Positions 1-8,686 of a DNA stretch of 16,087 nt are shown in pieces; the stretch's first letter is position 1, and the number at the start of each line of letters is the position of its first letter. Origin of the DNA: Porphyromonas sp. (GTDB taxonomy: Bacteria > Bacteroidota > Bacteroidia > Bacteroidales > Porphyromonadaceae); the NCBI GenBank assembly GCA_003640335.1, contig RBKG01000054.1:1-16087 (forward strand), given 5' to 3'. A model generated the notes under the pieces. The model ran no database searches. It had not been told where the DNA came from and saw only the letters and a list, made by a program, of their open reading frames with translations. The position numbers and the translations under genes are program-made.

Positions 1-103
1 TTTCCTATTCTCAAAACCTCAGCGAAGTCTGTACAAACTACACGTGTAGTCTGCACAAACTTCAGCTGTAGTTTGTACAGACTTCAGCCGTGTGCTGCAG
101 AAT
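1..103 (-). repeat. Palindromic 22-bp-period repeat element, left copy
   Basis: Three 14-bp near-palindromic modules of the form AGTYTGYRCARACT start at 26, 48 and 70, exactly 22 bp apart. They are separated by 8-bp palindrome-like spacers: ACACGTGT (40-47) and TCAGCTGT (62-69). Bases 24-63 form a quasi-palindrome centred on 43/44, and bases 46-85 form a second one centred on 65/66, so alternative hairpins or cruciforms are possible. Bases 22-88 match the reverse complement of 15805-15871 at 63 of 67 positions, and bases 2-11 match the reverse complement of 15882-15891 exactly in the same register. The right edge carries GTGCTGCAGAAT (92-103), identical to 15875-15886. The strand is given relative to the right copy, which I take as sense. 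It contains no ORF and looks like a dispersed non-coding repeat or MITE-like element. The left boundary may lie outside the window. Confidence 0.85.
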
Positions 104-214
104 TTACTAGTAAACTACTATTTATCTTAAACTACCATTCTATTTTACACCTTCCCTTGTTATAACTTAGTGCCTAGAGTGAACAAGAAAGGACTTTTAA
201 GGCTTTCTATTAAT

Positions 215-1120
215 ATGGAAAATATAGTTTTTAAGCCGATTACACTTGAAGACAGGGAAATAATTCAGAAGTACACTCTTCATGGAGCATCGCAAATATG
301 CGATTTATCATTTGCCAATCTTTATGGCTGGAGCGAACGCTATCAAACAAGTTGGGCTATAGTAGCAGATAGTCTTGCTATCCGCTTTCAACCAGCGACA
401 CACAATCACCCCGCTTACCTTATGCCTGTCTGTGGTTGTACTAAAGAGTTTAAGACGGTTATACATCAACTCAACCAAATTAGTCTAGACAATGGTTTCC
501 CCCTTATTCTGATGGGAATATCTCCTACTTGTCGTGATATTATTGACCAATTCTCAGAAGGGACATTTGAGTATATCCACGATATGGGAGCTGAGGACTA
601 TGTATATCTTCGAGAAAAGATGGTTTCTCTTTCGGGAAAGCATCTCCAACCTAAACGCAACCATATCAACAAGTTTGAGAAGTTATATCCAGAATACCAA
701 TTTGAGGAAATAACTGACGCTAATCTAGAAGAATGTTTAGCACTTGGTCAAGATTGGTTAGAGCACAAGGAAGTTGATAGCAGTAGACTTGCAGAGCAAA
801 AGATGATAGAGAAATGCCTTCGTCATAGAGAAGAACTAGGCTTACTCACTGGAGCTTTACGCGTAGACGGCAAGATTATTGCATTTACCTTTGGTAGCCC
901 TATCAATCAAGATACCTTTGATATTCATGTTGAAAAAGCGGACATTAGTTACGAAGGAGCTTTTGCAATGATTAATCGGGAGTTTGCTAAGCGCATACCT
1001 GAGCAATATACCTACATCAATAGAGAAGAAGATTTAGGGCTCGAAGGCTTACGTAAAAGCAAGCTCAGCTACAAACCTGAACTCATGCTGATTAAAGACG
1101 TTGCAGTCCTCAGACATTAA
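215..1120 (+). CDS. DUF2156 / phosphatidylglycerol lysyltransferase C-terminal domain-like protein (GNAT-like fold)
   Basis: This is a soluble protein of 301 residues with no signal peptide or membrane segment. It resembles the DUF2156 family, which shares the acyltransferase-like domain of MprF (phosphatidylglycerol lysyltransferase) but lacks MprF's membrane flippase part. Family-like features are the opening IVFKPITLEDREII, the KRNHINKFEKLYPEY stretch with basic residues, and the C-terminal segments GKIIAFTFGSPI, FDIHVEKAD and YINREEDLGLEGLRKSKLSY. The substrate is unknown; aminoacyl or peptidyl transfer is a family-based guess. I chose the ATG at 215 because the homology-like sequence begins there. 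A GTG at 170 would add 15 residues that look unlike the family. The gene ends 37 bases before thyA, which seems to have its own promoter. Nothing in the context ties it to folate metabolism. Confidence 0.75.
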   Translation: MENIVFKPITLEDREIIQKYTLHGASQICDLSFANLYGWSERYQTSWAIVADSLAIRFQPATHNHPAYLMPVCGCTKEFKTVIHQLNQISLDNGFPLILMGISPTCRDIIDQFSEGTFEYIHDMGAEDYVYLREKMVSLSGKHLQPKRNHINKFEKLYPEYQFEEITDANLEECLALGQDWLEHKEVDSSRLAEQKMIEKCLRHREELGLLTGALRVDGKIIAFTFGSPINQDTFDIHVEKADISYEGAFAMINREFAKRIPEQYTYINREEDLGLEGLRKSKLSYKPELMLIKDVAVLRH

Positions 1121-1131
1121 AAGGAATATAT

Positions 1132-1139
1132 TACCTTTG
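1132..1139 (+). promoter_or_regulatory. Bacteroidota -7 element upstream of thyA
   Basis: TACCTTTG matches the Bacteroidota consensus TAnnTTTG and lies in the 37-base gap before thyA, 18 bases from its ATG. Transcription would start roughly 5-7 bases after the element, giving a leader of about 12 nt. No good -33 TTTG is seen at the expected spacing, so the call rests on the -7 match and position. Confidence 0.55.
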
Positions 1140-1157
1140 TGCAATTAAATCAATGTC

Positions 1158-1952
1158 ATGAAGCAGTATTTATCACTCCTCCAGCATATCCTAACTGAAG
1201 GAACTCAGAAAAGCGATAGGACTGGCACTGGGACAATTAGCACATTTGGATATCAGATGCGCTTTGACCTCAGTGAAGGCTTTCCTCTCATTACGACTAA
1301 AAAGCTTCATCTAAAAAGCATTATCCACGAACTTCTTTGGTTTCTCAAAGGAGACACAAACGTTGCATATCTACAGGAGCATGGCGTGCGTATTTGGAAC
1401 GAATGGGCTGATGAACATGGCGACCTTGGTCCCGTATATGGTGCACAATGGAGACGTTGGAAAGGATATGGGGGCGAGACTATTGACCAAATTAAAGAGG
1501 TCATAGAGGAGATTAAGCACAATCCAGATAGTCGTCGCTTAATCGTGACAGCTTGGAATGTGGCAGAAATCAGTGATATGGCACTAGCTCCCTGTCATTG
1601 CTTGATGCAGTTTTATGTATCAGAAGGCAAACTAAGCCTGCAACTCTATCAGCGGAGTGCAGATGTATTCCTAGGAGTACCCTTCAACATTGCTTCCTAT
1701 GCTCTACTCCTCATGATGATAGCTCAAGTAACTGGTCTTGAAGTTGGGGAGTTTATCCATAGCTTCGGAGATGTTCATATTTATCTTAATCACCTTGAGC
1801 AAGTAAAAGAACAACTCAGTAGAGCACCACGCAAGCTCCCTAAGATGCGTATCAACCCTGAAGTCAAAAGTATCAATGACTTCAAGTTTGAAGACTTTAG
1901 TCTAGAAGATTACGACCCACACCCACATATAGCAGGGCAGGTTTCTATCTAA
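1158..1952 (+). CDS. thyA: Thymidylate synthase (ThyA)
   Basis: The enzyme converts dUMP and 5,10-methylene-tetrahydrofolate into dTMP and dihydrofolate in the cytoplasm. The protein has 264 residues, the same length as E. coli ThyA, and is collinear with it from MKQYL to the C-terminal YDPHP motif. The catalytic cysteine is C146 in [12 protein letters not shown]. The dUMP phosphate-binding QRS is at residues 165-167 (R166), and N177 lies in [12 protein letters not shown]. The N-terminal RTGTGT loop (21-26) and the DPDSRR-type loop (NPDSRR, 122-127) are present. folA follows after 20 bases, so the enzyme producing dihydrofolate and the one recycling it are co-transcribed. An out-of-frame ATG at 1153 opens a two-codon ORF that overlaps the start; the ATG at 1158 is clearly the family start. 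Confidence 0.98.
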   Translation: MKQYLSLLQHILTEGTQKSDRTGTGTISTFGYQMRFDLSEGFPLITTKKLHLKSIIHELLWFLKGDTNVAYLQEHGVRIWNEWADEHGDLGPVYGAQWRRWKGYGGETIDQIKEVIEEIKHNPDSRRLIVTAWNVAEISDMALAPCHCLMQFYVSEGKLSLQLYQRSADVFLGVPFNIASYALLLMMIAQVTGLEVGEFIHSFGDVHIYLNHLEQVKEQLSRAPRKLPKMRINPEVKSINDFKFEDFSLEDYDPHPHIAGQVSI

Positions 1953-1972
1953 TCAATGTCTTTCCTATTAGT

Positions 1973-2461
1973 ATGAAAATCTCACTAATCGTAGCAGTTG
2001 CTGAGGACAGAGCCATCGGAGATAAAGGTAACTTATTATGGCATTTATCTTCAGACCTTAAACGCTTTAAAGCTATAACAACAGGTCATACCATTATTAT
2101 GGGGCGCAAAACATACGATTCTCTCCCCAATGGGGCACTCCCTAATAGGAGAAACATCGTTATTAGTAGGCAACTAAAAAGTTTGAAAGATGCCGAAGTC
2201 TATTCAGATATTGATGAAGCTCTAAAGGCTACATCCGATGAGGATATAGTCTATATTATTGGAGGTGGAGAAATCTACAAAAAAACATTTCCTCTTGCTG
2301 ATGAACTTCATATAACCCTAGTCCATAAATCCTACCCCGAAGCAGATACACGCTTCCCTGAGTGGAAACTTACAGACTGGAATATACTGAAACAAGAACA
2401 AATCGGTCAAGATGAAAAGAATGAACTTGACTCTGTATACTATCATTTAACTAGAAAATAG
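1973..2461 (+). CDS. folA: Dihydrofolate reductase
   Basis: The enzyme reduces dihydrofolate to tetrahydrofolate with NADPH, regenerating the cofactor oxidised by ThyA just upstream; it is the target of trimethoprim. The protein has 162 residues, normal for chromosomal DHFR. The N-terminal ISLIVAVAEDRAIG strand and loop, W23 and the catalytic acid D28 (E. coli D27) are in LLWHLSSDLKRF. IMGRKTYDSLP (41-51) includes the conserved Thr46, and ALPNRRN holds the arginine that binds the glutamate tail. The nucleotide-binding IIGGGEIY spans about 94-101, and T114 lies in LHITLV. The usual proline two residues before the catalytic Asp is a serine here (LSSD, where LPxD is common). The gene sits 20 bases after thyA and 9 bases before hisS, so it is very likely in the same transcript. 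Confidence 0.97.
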   Translation: MKISLIVAVAEDRAIGDKGNLLWHLSSDLKRFKAITTGHTIIMGRKTYDSLPNGALPNRRNIVISRQLKSLKDAEVYSDIDEALKATSDEDIVYIIGGGEIYKKTFPLADELHITLVHKSYPEADTRFPEWKLTDWNILKQEQIGQDEKNELDSVYYHLTRK

Positions 2462-2470
2462 ATTCTAATT

Positions 2471-3856
2471 ATGCAAAAGCCTAGCATCCCTAAAGGAATG
2501 AGGGATTTCGGGTCAGTAGAAATGGCTCGACGCAACTATATATTCAATACAATACGCTCTGTTTATGCCCTCTATGGATATCAACAAATAGAAACTCCTA
2601 CAATGGAGAATCTATCAACCTTAATGGGTAAGTACGGAGAAGAAGGAGATAAACTTCTCTTCAAGGTTCTTAACTCGGGTGATTATCTAAAAGGAATAGA
2701 TGACGCAGAGCTAGTGCAACGCAATACCCTCAAACTTGCTAATAAGCTTAGTGAAAAGGGACTACGTTATGATTTGACTGTTCCCTTTGCTCGCTATGTA
2801 GTTATGCATAAGGAAGAATTAAGTTTTCCTTTCCGTCGCTATCAAATCCAACCTGTATGGCGTGCTGATAGACCTCAGAAAGGTCGCTATCGTGAATTCT
2901 ATCAGTGCGATGCAGACATAATCGGTTCAACATCTCTAATCAATGAAGTTGAACTTATTCAGATTATTAATGAAGTATTCCTTCAGCTGGGCATACGTAC
3001 ACGTATTCTTCTAAACAACCGCAAGGTACTTGCAGGTATTGCAGAGTCTATTGGTGCAGAAGAGCAACTAATTGATATCACGACAGCCATAGACAAGCTC
3101 GATAAAATCGGACTAGACAAAGTACGCTTAGAACTACAATCTAAGGGCTTTACAGATAGTCAGCTTGAACGTCTTGAACCAATACTACTTTTACAAGGCA
3201 GTAACGAAGAAAAGCTAAATTGGCTTGCTGATTACTTCTCTCAAAGTACAAGTGCTAGCGAAATAGGCTTACTTGGTGTAGAAGAATTACGCTACATTAT
3301 CAAGAATACAGCCTCCCTAGAGCTAAACACGGAGGTTTGCATTGACCTTAGCTTAGCTAGAGGACTATCATACTATACTGGTGCAATTCTAGAAGTAAAG
3401 GCTTTGGATGCTCAAATCGGCAGTATCTCTGGAGGAGGTCGCTATGATAACCTAACAGGTATCTTCGGGCTAGAGGGTATGAGTGGTGTCGGTATTTCTT
3501 TTGGAGCAGACCGTATCTACGATGTTTTGGCAGAGCTAGATTTATTCCCTAAAGAACTTAACAGCGCCACAGACCTCATGTTCGTCAACTTCGGAGAAGA
3601 CGAAGCTAGTAAGCTTATTCCTTTAGTTGCTCGCTTACGCAAGGCTGGTATTCGTACAGAACTATATCCTGATGCAGTAAAAATCAAAAAGCAAATGACT
3701 TATGCGAATAACTGCGGGATAGCTTTTGTCGCTCTCATCGGAGAAGACGAAATCAAGAATAACACCATCACAGTAAAGAATATGACCACGGGAGAACAGC
3801 AAACTCTCACAGAAATGGAGCTCGTTGAGCAACTGAAGAGAGTTTCCCTGGCATAA
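2471..3856 (+). CDS. hisS: Histidine-tRNA ligase (HisRS)
   Basis: This class II aminoacyl-tRNA synthetase activates histidine and charges tRNA-His in the cytoplasm. The 461 residues begin with the family opening [11 protein letters not shown]. Motif 1 lies around residues 20-45 ([24 protein letters not shown] region). [10 protein letters not shown] is at 101-110. Motif 2 is at about 121-149 ([15 protein letters not shown] to FYQCDADI). The histidine-specific segment [13 protein letters not shown] is at about 296-308. [10 protein letters not shown] is at 321-330, and motif 3, [11 protein letters not shown], is at about 339-349. An anticodon-binding domain occupies roughly 365-455. The length is slightly above the short bacterial form of about 425 residues, as is common in Bacteroidota. 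The ATG is 9 bases after the folA stop and the gene ends 10 bases before dxs, which indicates co-transcription. Confidence 0.97.
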   Translation: MQKPSIPKGMRDFGSVEMARRNYIFNTIRSVYALYGYQQIETPTMENLSTLMGKYGEEGDKLLFKVLNSGDYLKGIDDAELVQRNTLKLANKLSEKGLRYDLTVPFARYVVMHKEELSFPFRRYQIQPVWRADRPQKGRYREFYQCDADIIGSTSLINEVELIQIINEVFLQLGIRTRILLNNRKVLAGIAESIGAEEQLIDITTAIDKLDKIGLDKVRLELQSKGFTDSQLERLEPILLLQGSNEEKLNWLADYFSQSTSASEIGLLGVEELRYIIKNTASLELNTEVCIDLSLARGLSYYTGAILEVKALDAQIGSISGGGRYDNLTGIFGLEGMSGVGISFGADRIYDVLAELDLFPKELNSATDLMFVNFGEDEASKLIPLVARLRKAGIRTELYPDAVKIKKQMTYANNCGIAFVALIGEDEIKNNTITVKNMTTGEQQTLTEMELVEQLKRVSLA

Positions 3857-3866
3857 TCGCTTCAAT

Positions 3867-5765
3867 ATGAAATTACTGGAACAAATAGATAATCCTCAAG
3901 ACTTAAAAAAACTCAAGATTGAAGAACTACCTCAGCTATGTACTGAGATTCGTAACTTCCTTTTAGAGTCTCTATCTGTTAATCCTGGACATCTAGGGAG
4001 TAACCTAGGTGTCGTAGAGCTAACAGTAGCAATGCATTACGTGTACAACACCCCTTACGATAAAATCGTTTGGGATGTTGGACATCAAGCTTATATCCAT
4101 AAGATTTTGACAGGGCGTCGTAAGCAATTCGATACGCTCCGAAAGAAAGATGGATTAGCTGGGTTTCCCCATCCTAGCGAAAGCGAATACGATACCTTTA
4201 CTGCAGGACATGCATCTAACTCCATTAGTGCGGCTATTGGAATGGCTGTAGCAGCTAAAGTCAAAGGGGAAGATAGAAAAGTCGTTGCCGTTATTGGTGA
4301 TGGCTCTATGACTGGAGGAATGGCTTTTGAAGGACTTAATAATGCATCTTCATTTGATAATGATTTGCTTATTATCCTCAATGACAATAATATTTCCATA
4401 GATAGAAATGTAGGAGGCTTAAATAAATATATGGTTAAGCTTCTTACTAGTCATACTTATAACACCTTCAGAGGAAGTCTGTACAAGGGCTTACGCAAGC
4501 TTAAAGTTTTTGGGAAAGATGCTCATAAAGACTTACAGAGTATCAACAACAAACTAAAGAGCTTCGTAGCGAGGCAAAACACCATCTTTGATAGTTTCAG
4601 TTTACGCTACCTTGGTCCTGTCGATGGACACAATGTTATCGAACTTGTACATGTCCTTCAAGATATCAAAGATACTTCAGGACCTAAGCTTTTGCACATC
4701 AGCACAACCAAAGGTAAGGGATACAGCCATGCAGAAGCTTCACCTACAGTATGGCATGCTCCGGGGAAATTTGATGTAAATACGGGAGAACGCCTTGGTA
4801 TTGCTAAGGACAACCCTACTCCCCCAAAATTTCAAGATGTCTTTGGACATACACTTGTAGAGTTAGCGGCACAAGATGAGCGTATAGTTGGGATTACTCC
4901 TGCTATGCCTAGTGGCTGCTCTATGAATATGCTGATGAAAGCTTTCCCAAAAAGAGCTTACGACGTTGGCATTGCTGAAGAACACGCCGTAACCTTCGCA
5001 TCGGGACTAGCGACGCAAGGACTAATTCCATTCTGCAATATCTACTCAACCTTCATGCAACGAGCTTATGACCAGCTTATTCATGATGTTGCCCTTCAAG
5101 GGACTAAGGTTATATTTTGCCTGGACCGAGCGGGCTTAGTTGGAGAAGATGGAGCTACACACCAGGGAGCGTTTGATATTGCATACTTACGAACAATCCC
5201 CAATATGAGCGTTTGCGCTCCTATGGACGAGGTTCAACTTCGCCATTTGATGTATTCAGCCTACAAGGATTGGGATGGAGCTATCGCAATACGCTATCCT
5301 AGAGGAAATGGCTCCGTTGTAAACTGGCAATGCCCTATGGAGCATTATCCGTTTGGAAAAGGACGTATGCTCTCTGAAGGAGAAAAGGTTTGTGTTCTTT
5401 CCATCGGTCCTATAGGTGTAAACATTCAGTCTATTGTGAAGCAACTAGCTAACGAGGAGCACATTCATATTGGTCATGCAGATATGGTTTTCGCCAAACC
5501 TCTAGATACAGAACTTCTTGATAATATCCTCAAGAGATACCAAACAATCATTACGGTTGAAGAAGGTACACTAATCGGAGGGATAGGCTCTGCAATCACA
5601 GACTATATTGTGGATAATCATCATAACCATAGAGTTTTCAGATTAGGAATACCTGACAACTTTATTCCTCATGCTACCCCAAAGGAACAAAGAGAAATGT
5701 GTGGTCTTGATGATTTAAGTATCTACGAATGTTGCAAAAAGGCTTTTTCAGACTCTAATACATAG
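3867..5765 (+). CDS. dxs: 1-deoxy-D-xylulose-5-phosphate synthase (DXS)
   Basis: DXS condenses pyruvate and glyceraldehyde 3-phosphate with thiamine diphosphate to form DXP, the first step of the MEP isoprenoid pathway and a precursor for thiamine and pyridoxal. The 632 residues match the family length (about 620). Seen in order: [15 protein letters not shown] (39-53), [12 protein letters not shown] (114-125), the ThDP/Mg motif GDG (144-146) through NN (158-159) to NDNN (172-175), and the pyrimidine-domain active acid E371 in [33 protein letters not shown] (420-437) follows, and a transketolase C-terminal domain begins at about 490. The N-terminal, pyrimidine and C-terminal domains are all complete. 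The gene starts 10 bases after hisS and ends 11 bases before trkA; dxs beside trkA and trkH is an arrangement I recall from Bacteroidales. Confidence 0.98.
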   Translation: MKLLEQIDNPQDLKKLKIEELPQLCTEIRNFLLESLSVNPGHLGSNLGVVELTVAMHYVYNTPYDKIVWDVGHQAYIHKILTGRRKQFDTLRKKDGLAGFPHPSESEYDTFTAGHASNSISAAIGMAVAAKVKGEDRKVVAVIGDGSMTGGMAFEGLNNASSFDNDLLIILNDNNISIDRNVGGLNKYMVKLLTSHTYNTFRGSLYKGLRKLKVFGKDAHKDLQSINNKLKSFVARQNTIFDSFSLRYLGPVDGHNVIELVHVLQDIKDTSGPKLLHISTTKGKGYSHAEASPTVWHAPGKFDVNTGERLGIAKDNPTPPKFQDVFGHTLVELAAQDERIVGITPAMPSGCSMNMLMKAFPKRAYDVGIAEEHAVTFASGLATQGLIPFCNIYSTFMQRAYDQLIHDVALQGTKVIFCLDRAGLVGEDGATHQGAFDIAYLRTIPNMSVCAPMDEVQLRHLMYSAYKDWDGAIAIRYPRGNGSVVNWQCPMEHYPFGKGRMLSEGEKVCVLSIGPIGVNIQSIVKQLANEEHIHIGHADMVFAKPLDTELLDNILKRYQTIITVEEGTLIGGIGSAITDYIVDNHHNHRVFRLGIPDNFIPHATPKEQREMCGLDDLSIYECCKKAFSDSNT

Positions 5766-5776
5766 TTAGGTAGATT

Positions 5777-7129
5777 ATGAAAATTATCATTGCTGGTGCT
5801 GGCGAAGTAGGCGTTCATTTAGCTCAAATGCTTACTCATGAGGAGCAAAATATCGTGCTGATGGACACTGATGCCAAACGACTAGATGAAGTAAAAGGTT
5901 CTATTGAAGCTCTCGTCGTTGCAGGCAATCCATTGCTTATTGAAGACCAAGAGGCCGCTTACGTACCGGGAGCTGATTTATTTGTTGCTGTTACACCAGA
6001 CCAATCAACCAACATGATTGCCTGCTCCATAGCCAAGCTAGTTGGAGCGAAACACACAATAGCTCGAGTCAATAATCCAGAGTATCTAGAAGCTGAATAT
6101 AGCGAAGTATGTGCTCGTTTTGGTATTGACCAAACAATTTACCCAGAAGAACTTGCGGCTCAAGAAATCGCGTCAAGTACTCTTAACCCTTGGGCTAGAC
6201 AGTACATTGAACTATTTAATGGGTCTGTTATTCTAGTTGGGGTAAAAGTTCGTGATGGCGCACCCATCGTTGGTAAGTATCTTCATGAACTAAAAGGAAA
6301 CGACCAGCTAGATGGCGGAAAGTTCTATCATATTGTAGCGATAAAACGAGATTTAGAAACCATTATTCCTAATGGTAGTACTCAAATCATGCACAACGAC
6401 TTGGTTTACTTCACATGCACTGCCGACCAAGTTGATAAAATCCGCGAATTAACGGGGAAACGCTTAGTTCCGATTAAGAAGATGGTCATCATGGGAGGGA
6501 ACCGCGTTGCCAAACAAACGATTAAGCGCATTCCTCCCCACATCAAAATATGTGTTATTGATAGTGACAAAGAAAAGTGCGCTCGATTATCACAGGAACT
6601 ACCAAGCAATGTATCTGTTTTTCATGGCGATGGACGTGACCCTGAAATCATTGGAGAAGTTGGGTTAAATGATGCTCAAGTCTTTGTTGCCTTAACCGAG
6701 CATAGTGAAGCTAATATATTGGCTTGCTTAGCTGCGAAACGTTTCAACGTCTTCAAGACAATAGCTAAAGAAGAAAATATTGACTACATACCGCTTGCAT
6801 ATCGCTTAGATATTGGTACTCTAATCAATAAAAAGCAATTAGCGGCAGGGCATATCTATCGTATGCTTCTTGGTCAAGCAATGGGCTATCTTGTATTTCT
6901 TCCTATGGTCAATGCTGAAGTTGCAGAGTTCGTTGTCGAACGTCAATCTCCACTCATAGGCAAACGCGTTAAAGATCTTGACCTTCCTCGTAATCTTACC
7001 TTTGGTGGTATGCTCCACAACGGAGTACCTCAAATGATAAATGGTGAAACAGTCATAGAGGAGTTTGCTCGTATTATAGTCTTCTATCATGATGTATCCT
7101 TGGAACGACTCAAGAAATTATTCCACTAA
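5777..7129 (+). CDS. trkA: Trk potassium uptake system, NAD-binding regulatory subunit TrkA
   Basis: TrkA is the cytoplasmic gating ring of Trk potassium uptake; it binds NAD(H) and nucleotides and controls the membrane channel TrkH. The 450 residues contain two RCK units in tandem. The first Rossmann unit has IIIAGAGEVG (GxGxxG at 7-12) with acid D30 at the end of strand 2, followed by an RCK-C domain at about 140-225. The second begins at about 235 with MVIMGGNRVAK and acid D262, followed by RCK-C at about 372-450. The second glycine-rich loop is degenerate: GGNRVA has alanine where the third glycine would be, which may mean altered nucleotide binding in that half. The gene starts 11 bases after dxs and overlaps the next gene, trkH, by 41 bases, as expected for partners in one complex. 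Confidence 0.95.
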   Translation: MKIIIAGAGEVGVHLAQMLTHEEQNIVLMDTDAKRLDEVKGSIEALVVAGNPLLIEDQEAAYVPGADLFVAVTPDQSTNMIACSIAKLVGAKHTIARVNNPEYLEAEYSEVCARFGIDQTIYPEELAAQEIASSTLNPWARQYIELFNGSVILVGVKVRDGAPIVGKYLHELKGNDQLDGGKFYHIVAIKRDLETIIPNGSTQIMHNDLVYFTCTADQVDKIRELTGKRLVPIKKMVIMGGNRVAKQTIKRIPPHIKICVIDSDKEKCARLSQELPSNVSVFHGDGRDPEIIGEVGLNDAQVFVALTEHSEANILACLAAKRFNVFKTIAKEENIDYIPLAYRLDIGTLINKKQLAAGHIYRMLLGQAMGYLVFLPMVNAEVAEFVVERQSPLIGKRVKDLDLPRNLTFGGMLHNGVPQMINGETVIEEFARIIVFYHDVSLERLKKLFH

Positions 7130-8597
7130 GAAACTTGATAGTATTCGCAAAATTAACACACATTTTATCGTTGGTGTCATCGGTAAAATGTGTTTATTTG
7201 AAGTACCTATCACTATTCTTTGTCTACTTATCTCTGTATACTATGGAGAGTCTGCCCTCCCCTTTGGCGTAGGGACACTTGCATTCTTGACCATTGGAGT
7301 CATTTGCCAACTTCTGGGAAAGAACCGCACAGACATTAGAATAGGTCGTAGAGAAGGAATGCTATCCGTAACCATTACATGGCTTGTACTGTCTTTACTA
7401 GGAGCCATTCCCTTCCTTCTTAAGACGGGCATAACGGGCAATTTTTTCTCAGCTCTATTTGAAACGATATCAGGTTATACTACCACGGGCGCTACAGCTT
7501 ATGCCGACATAGAAAGTTTAGGTAAAGGACTTATGCTTTGGCGAGCTCTACTACAATGGCAAGGAGGTATAGGTATCGTTGTTTTCACCGTAGCACTTAT
7601 TCCCATCTTCTCTGGAGGAGCTAGCCATATTTTTAATGCAGAAACGACAGGAATAACCCACGACCGGTTTCTACCTAAAATATCAGATGTAGCCAAGAGG
7701 CTCACACAAGTTTATATCTTAGAAACAGCCCTTTTCGCATTACTACTATGGCTAGGTCCTATGGGGCTTTTTGACTCTATCTGCCATGCTTGTACGAGTA
7801 TCTCTACGGGAGGATATTCCAATTACACCTCAGGAGTATCCTATTTTAATAGCCCCTATACAGAGTATGTACTCACAATAGCCATGTATACAGGTAGCCT
7901 TAATATGACGCTTATTTACTTTGCTATTCTTGGCAAGCCTATTAAGCTTATCATGGATGAGGAATTTAGATGGTTTACAGGATTTATTGTCCTTACGACA
8001 CTCGTAACAGCTATTTGGCTTTGGCATATAGGAGCTTACTCCACAATAGAGGAAACCTTCCGTAAATCAGTATTCCAATGCGTTTCATTAGGCTCTAGTA
8101 CAGGCTTATTAACAGCAGATATCACAGCTTGGCAACCATTTTTCTGGTTCATAGCTCTACTTCTAATGTTCATCAATGGATGTACGGGCTCTACAGCTGG
8201 AGGTCTCAAGATGGCTCGCTTTATCGTACTAGTTAAGAACCTTGCTAATGAGTTTAAGAAGCAGATACGCCCACACATGCTGACACCTGTACTCATCAAC
8301 GGGAAGCAGCTAAGTATTAGTATTGTACATCAAATTCTTGCATTCTGCGTTCTGTATGTATTCCTAATCATCTCTGGAGCCATACTAATTACTCTTGATG
8401 GCAATAATTTTGACTCTAGCGTTAGCATAGCAGTGTCTTGTGTCAGTAACTCCGGACCAGGAATAGGCAAATACGTATCCAATGTAGCAGAAGCAGGAGA
8501 CTTTACTAAGGCTGTACTTTCTTTCCTTATGCTAGCAGGTCGTTTAGAGGTATTCACTGTCATCAGCATCTTAACTCCCTACTTTTGGAGAAGATAA
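7089..8597 (+). CDS. trkH: Trk potassium uptake system, channel subunit TrkH
   Basis: TrkH is the inner-membrane ion-conducting subunit of the Trk potassium uptake system, with four repeats of membrane helix, pore helix and membrane helix. All four selectivity-filter segments are visible: SGYTTTGAT (128-136), SISTGGYSNY (237-246), SLGSSTGLLTAD (333-344) and SNSGPGIG (453-460). The family signature GCTGSTAGGLKMAR is at 364-377, and LAGRLEVF is at 482-489. Many hydrophobic segments span the rest. The length of 502 residues is near the usual 480-490. The ATG at 7089 makes a 41-base overlap with trkA, and a second ATG follows at 7092. A TTG at 7134, just past the trkA stop, is a possible later start that would remove 15 polar residues. 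The gene is the last of the rightward block and ends before a strong palindromic terminator. Confidence 0.95.
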   Translation: MMYPWNDSRNYSTKKLDSIRKINTHFIVGVIGKMCLFEVPITILCLLISVYYGESALPFGVGTLAFLTIGVICQLLGKNRTDIRIGRREGMLSVTITWLVLSLLGAIPFLLKTGITGNFFSALFETISGYTTTGATAYADIESLGKGLMLWRALLQWQGGIGIVVFTVALIPIFSGGASHIFNAETTGITHDRFLPKISDVAKRLTQVYILETALFALLLWLGPMGLFDSICHACTSISTGGYSNYTSGVSYFNSPYTEYVLTIAMYTGSLNMTLIYFAILGKPIKLIMDEEFRWFTGFIVLTTLVTAIWLWHIGAYSTIEETFRKSVFQCVSLGSSTGLLTADITAWQPFFWFIALLLMFINGCTGSTAGGLKMARFIVLVKNLANEFKKQIRPHMLTPVLINGKQLSISIVHQILAFCVLYVFLIISGAILITLDGNNFDSSVSIAVSCVSNSGPGIGKYVSNVAEAGDFTKAVLSFLMLAGRLEVFTVISILTPYFWRR

Positions 8598-8617
8598 ACA
8601 AAAGATTATTATTGCGA

Positions 8618-8669
8618 TAAAAGGGAAACGGCTTAACCGATTTAAATCGATTAAGCCGTTTCCCTTTTA
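8618..8669. terminator. Bidirectional intrinsic terminator between trkH and aspA
   Basis: A 52-base inverted repeat is centred on 8643/8644, with 25 of 26 positions paired and only C8637/A8650 mismatched. The outer arms are A-rich on the left and T-rich on the right, so on either strand the GC-containing stem (GGGAAACGGC) is followed by a run of four T. It sits exactly between two converging genes, 20 bases after trkH and 17 bases before the end of aspA, and probably stops transcription from both sides. Confidence 0.9.
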
Positions 8670-8686
8670 CTGTATACCTGAAAAGC

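Noticed and set aside
40..47. parS-like chromosome partition site, because of the CACGTG core
   Set aside because: The parS arms (TGTTTCACGTGAAACA) do not match the sequence around this core, and no parAB genes are present.
24..85. CRISPR array, because of regularly spaced repeats
   Set aside because: The spacers are only 8 bp, are palindrome-like and recur (ACACGTGT in both copies), there are just three modules, and no cas gene is near.
170..214. GTG start at 170 for the DUF2156 gene
   Set aside because: The extra 15 residues do not resemble the family, while the ATG at 215 is followed directly by the family-like N-terminus.
4091..4399. 102-codon open frame on the minus strand inside dxs
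   Set aside because: It lies wholly within the strongly supported dxs coding region and shows no family resemblance or start context; it is a shadow of codon bias.
8036..8299. Minus-strand open frames inside trkH (also at 8330-8569)
   Set aside because: They are antisense to conserved TrkH motifs and have no independent support.
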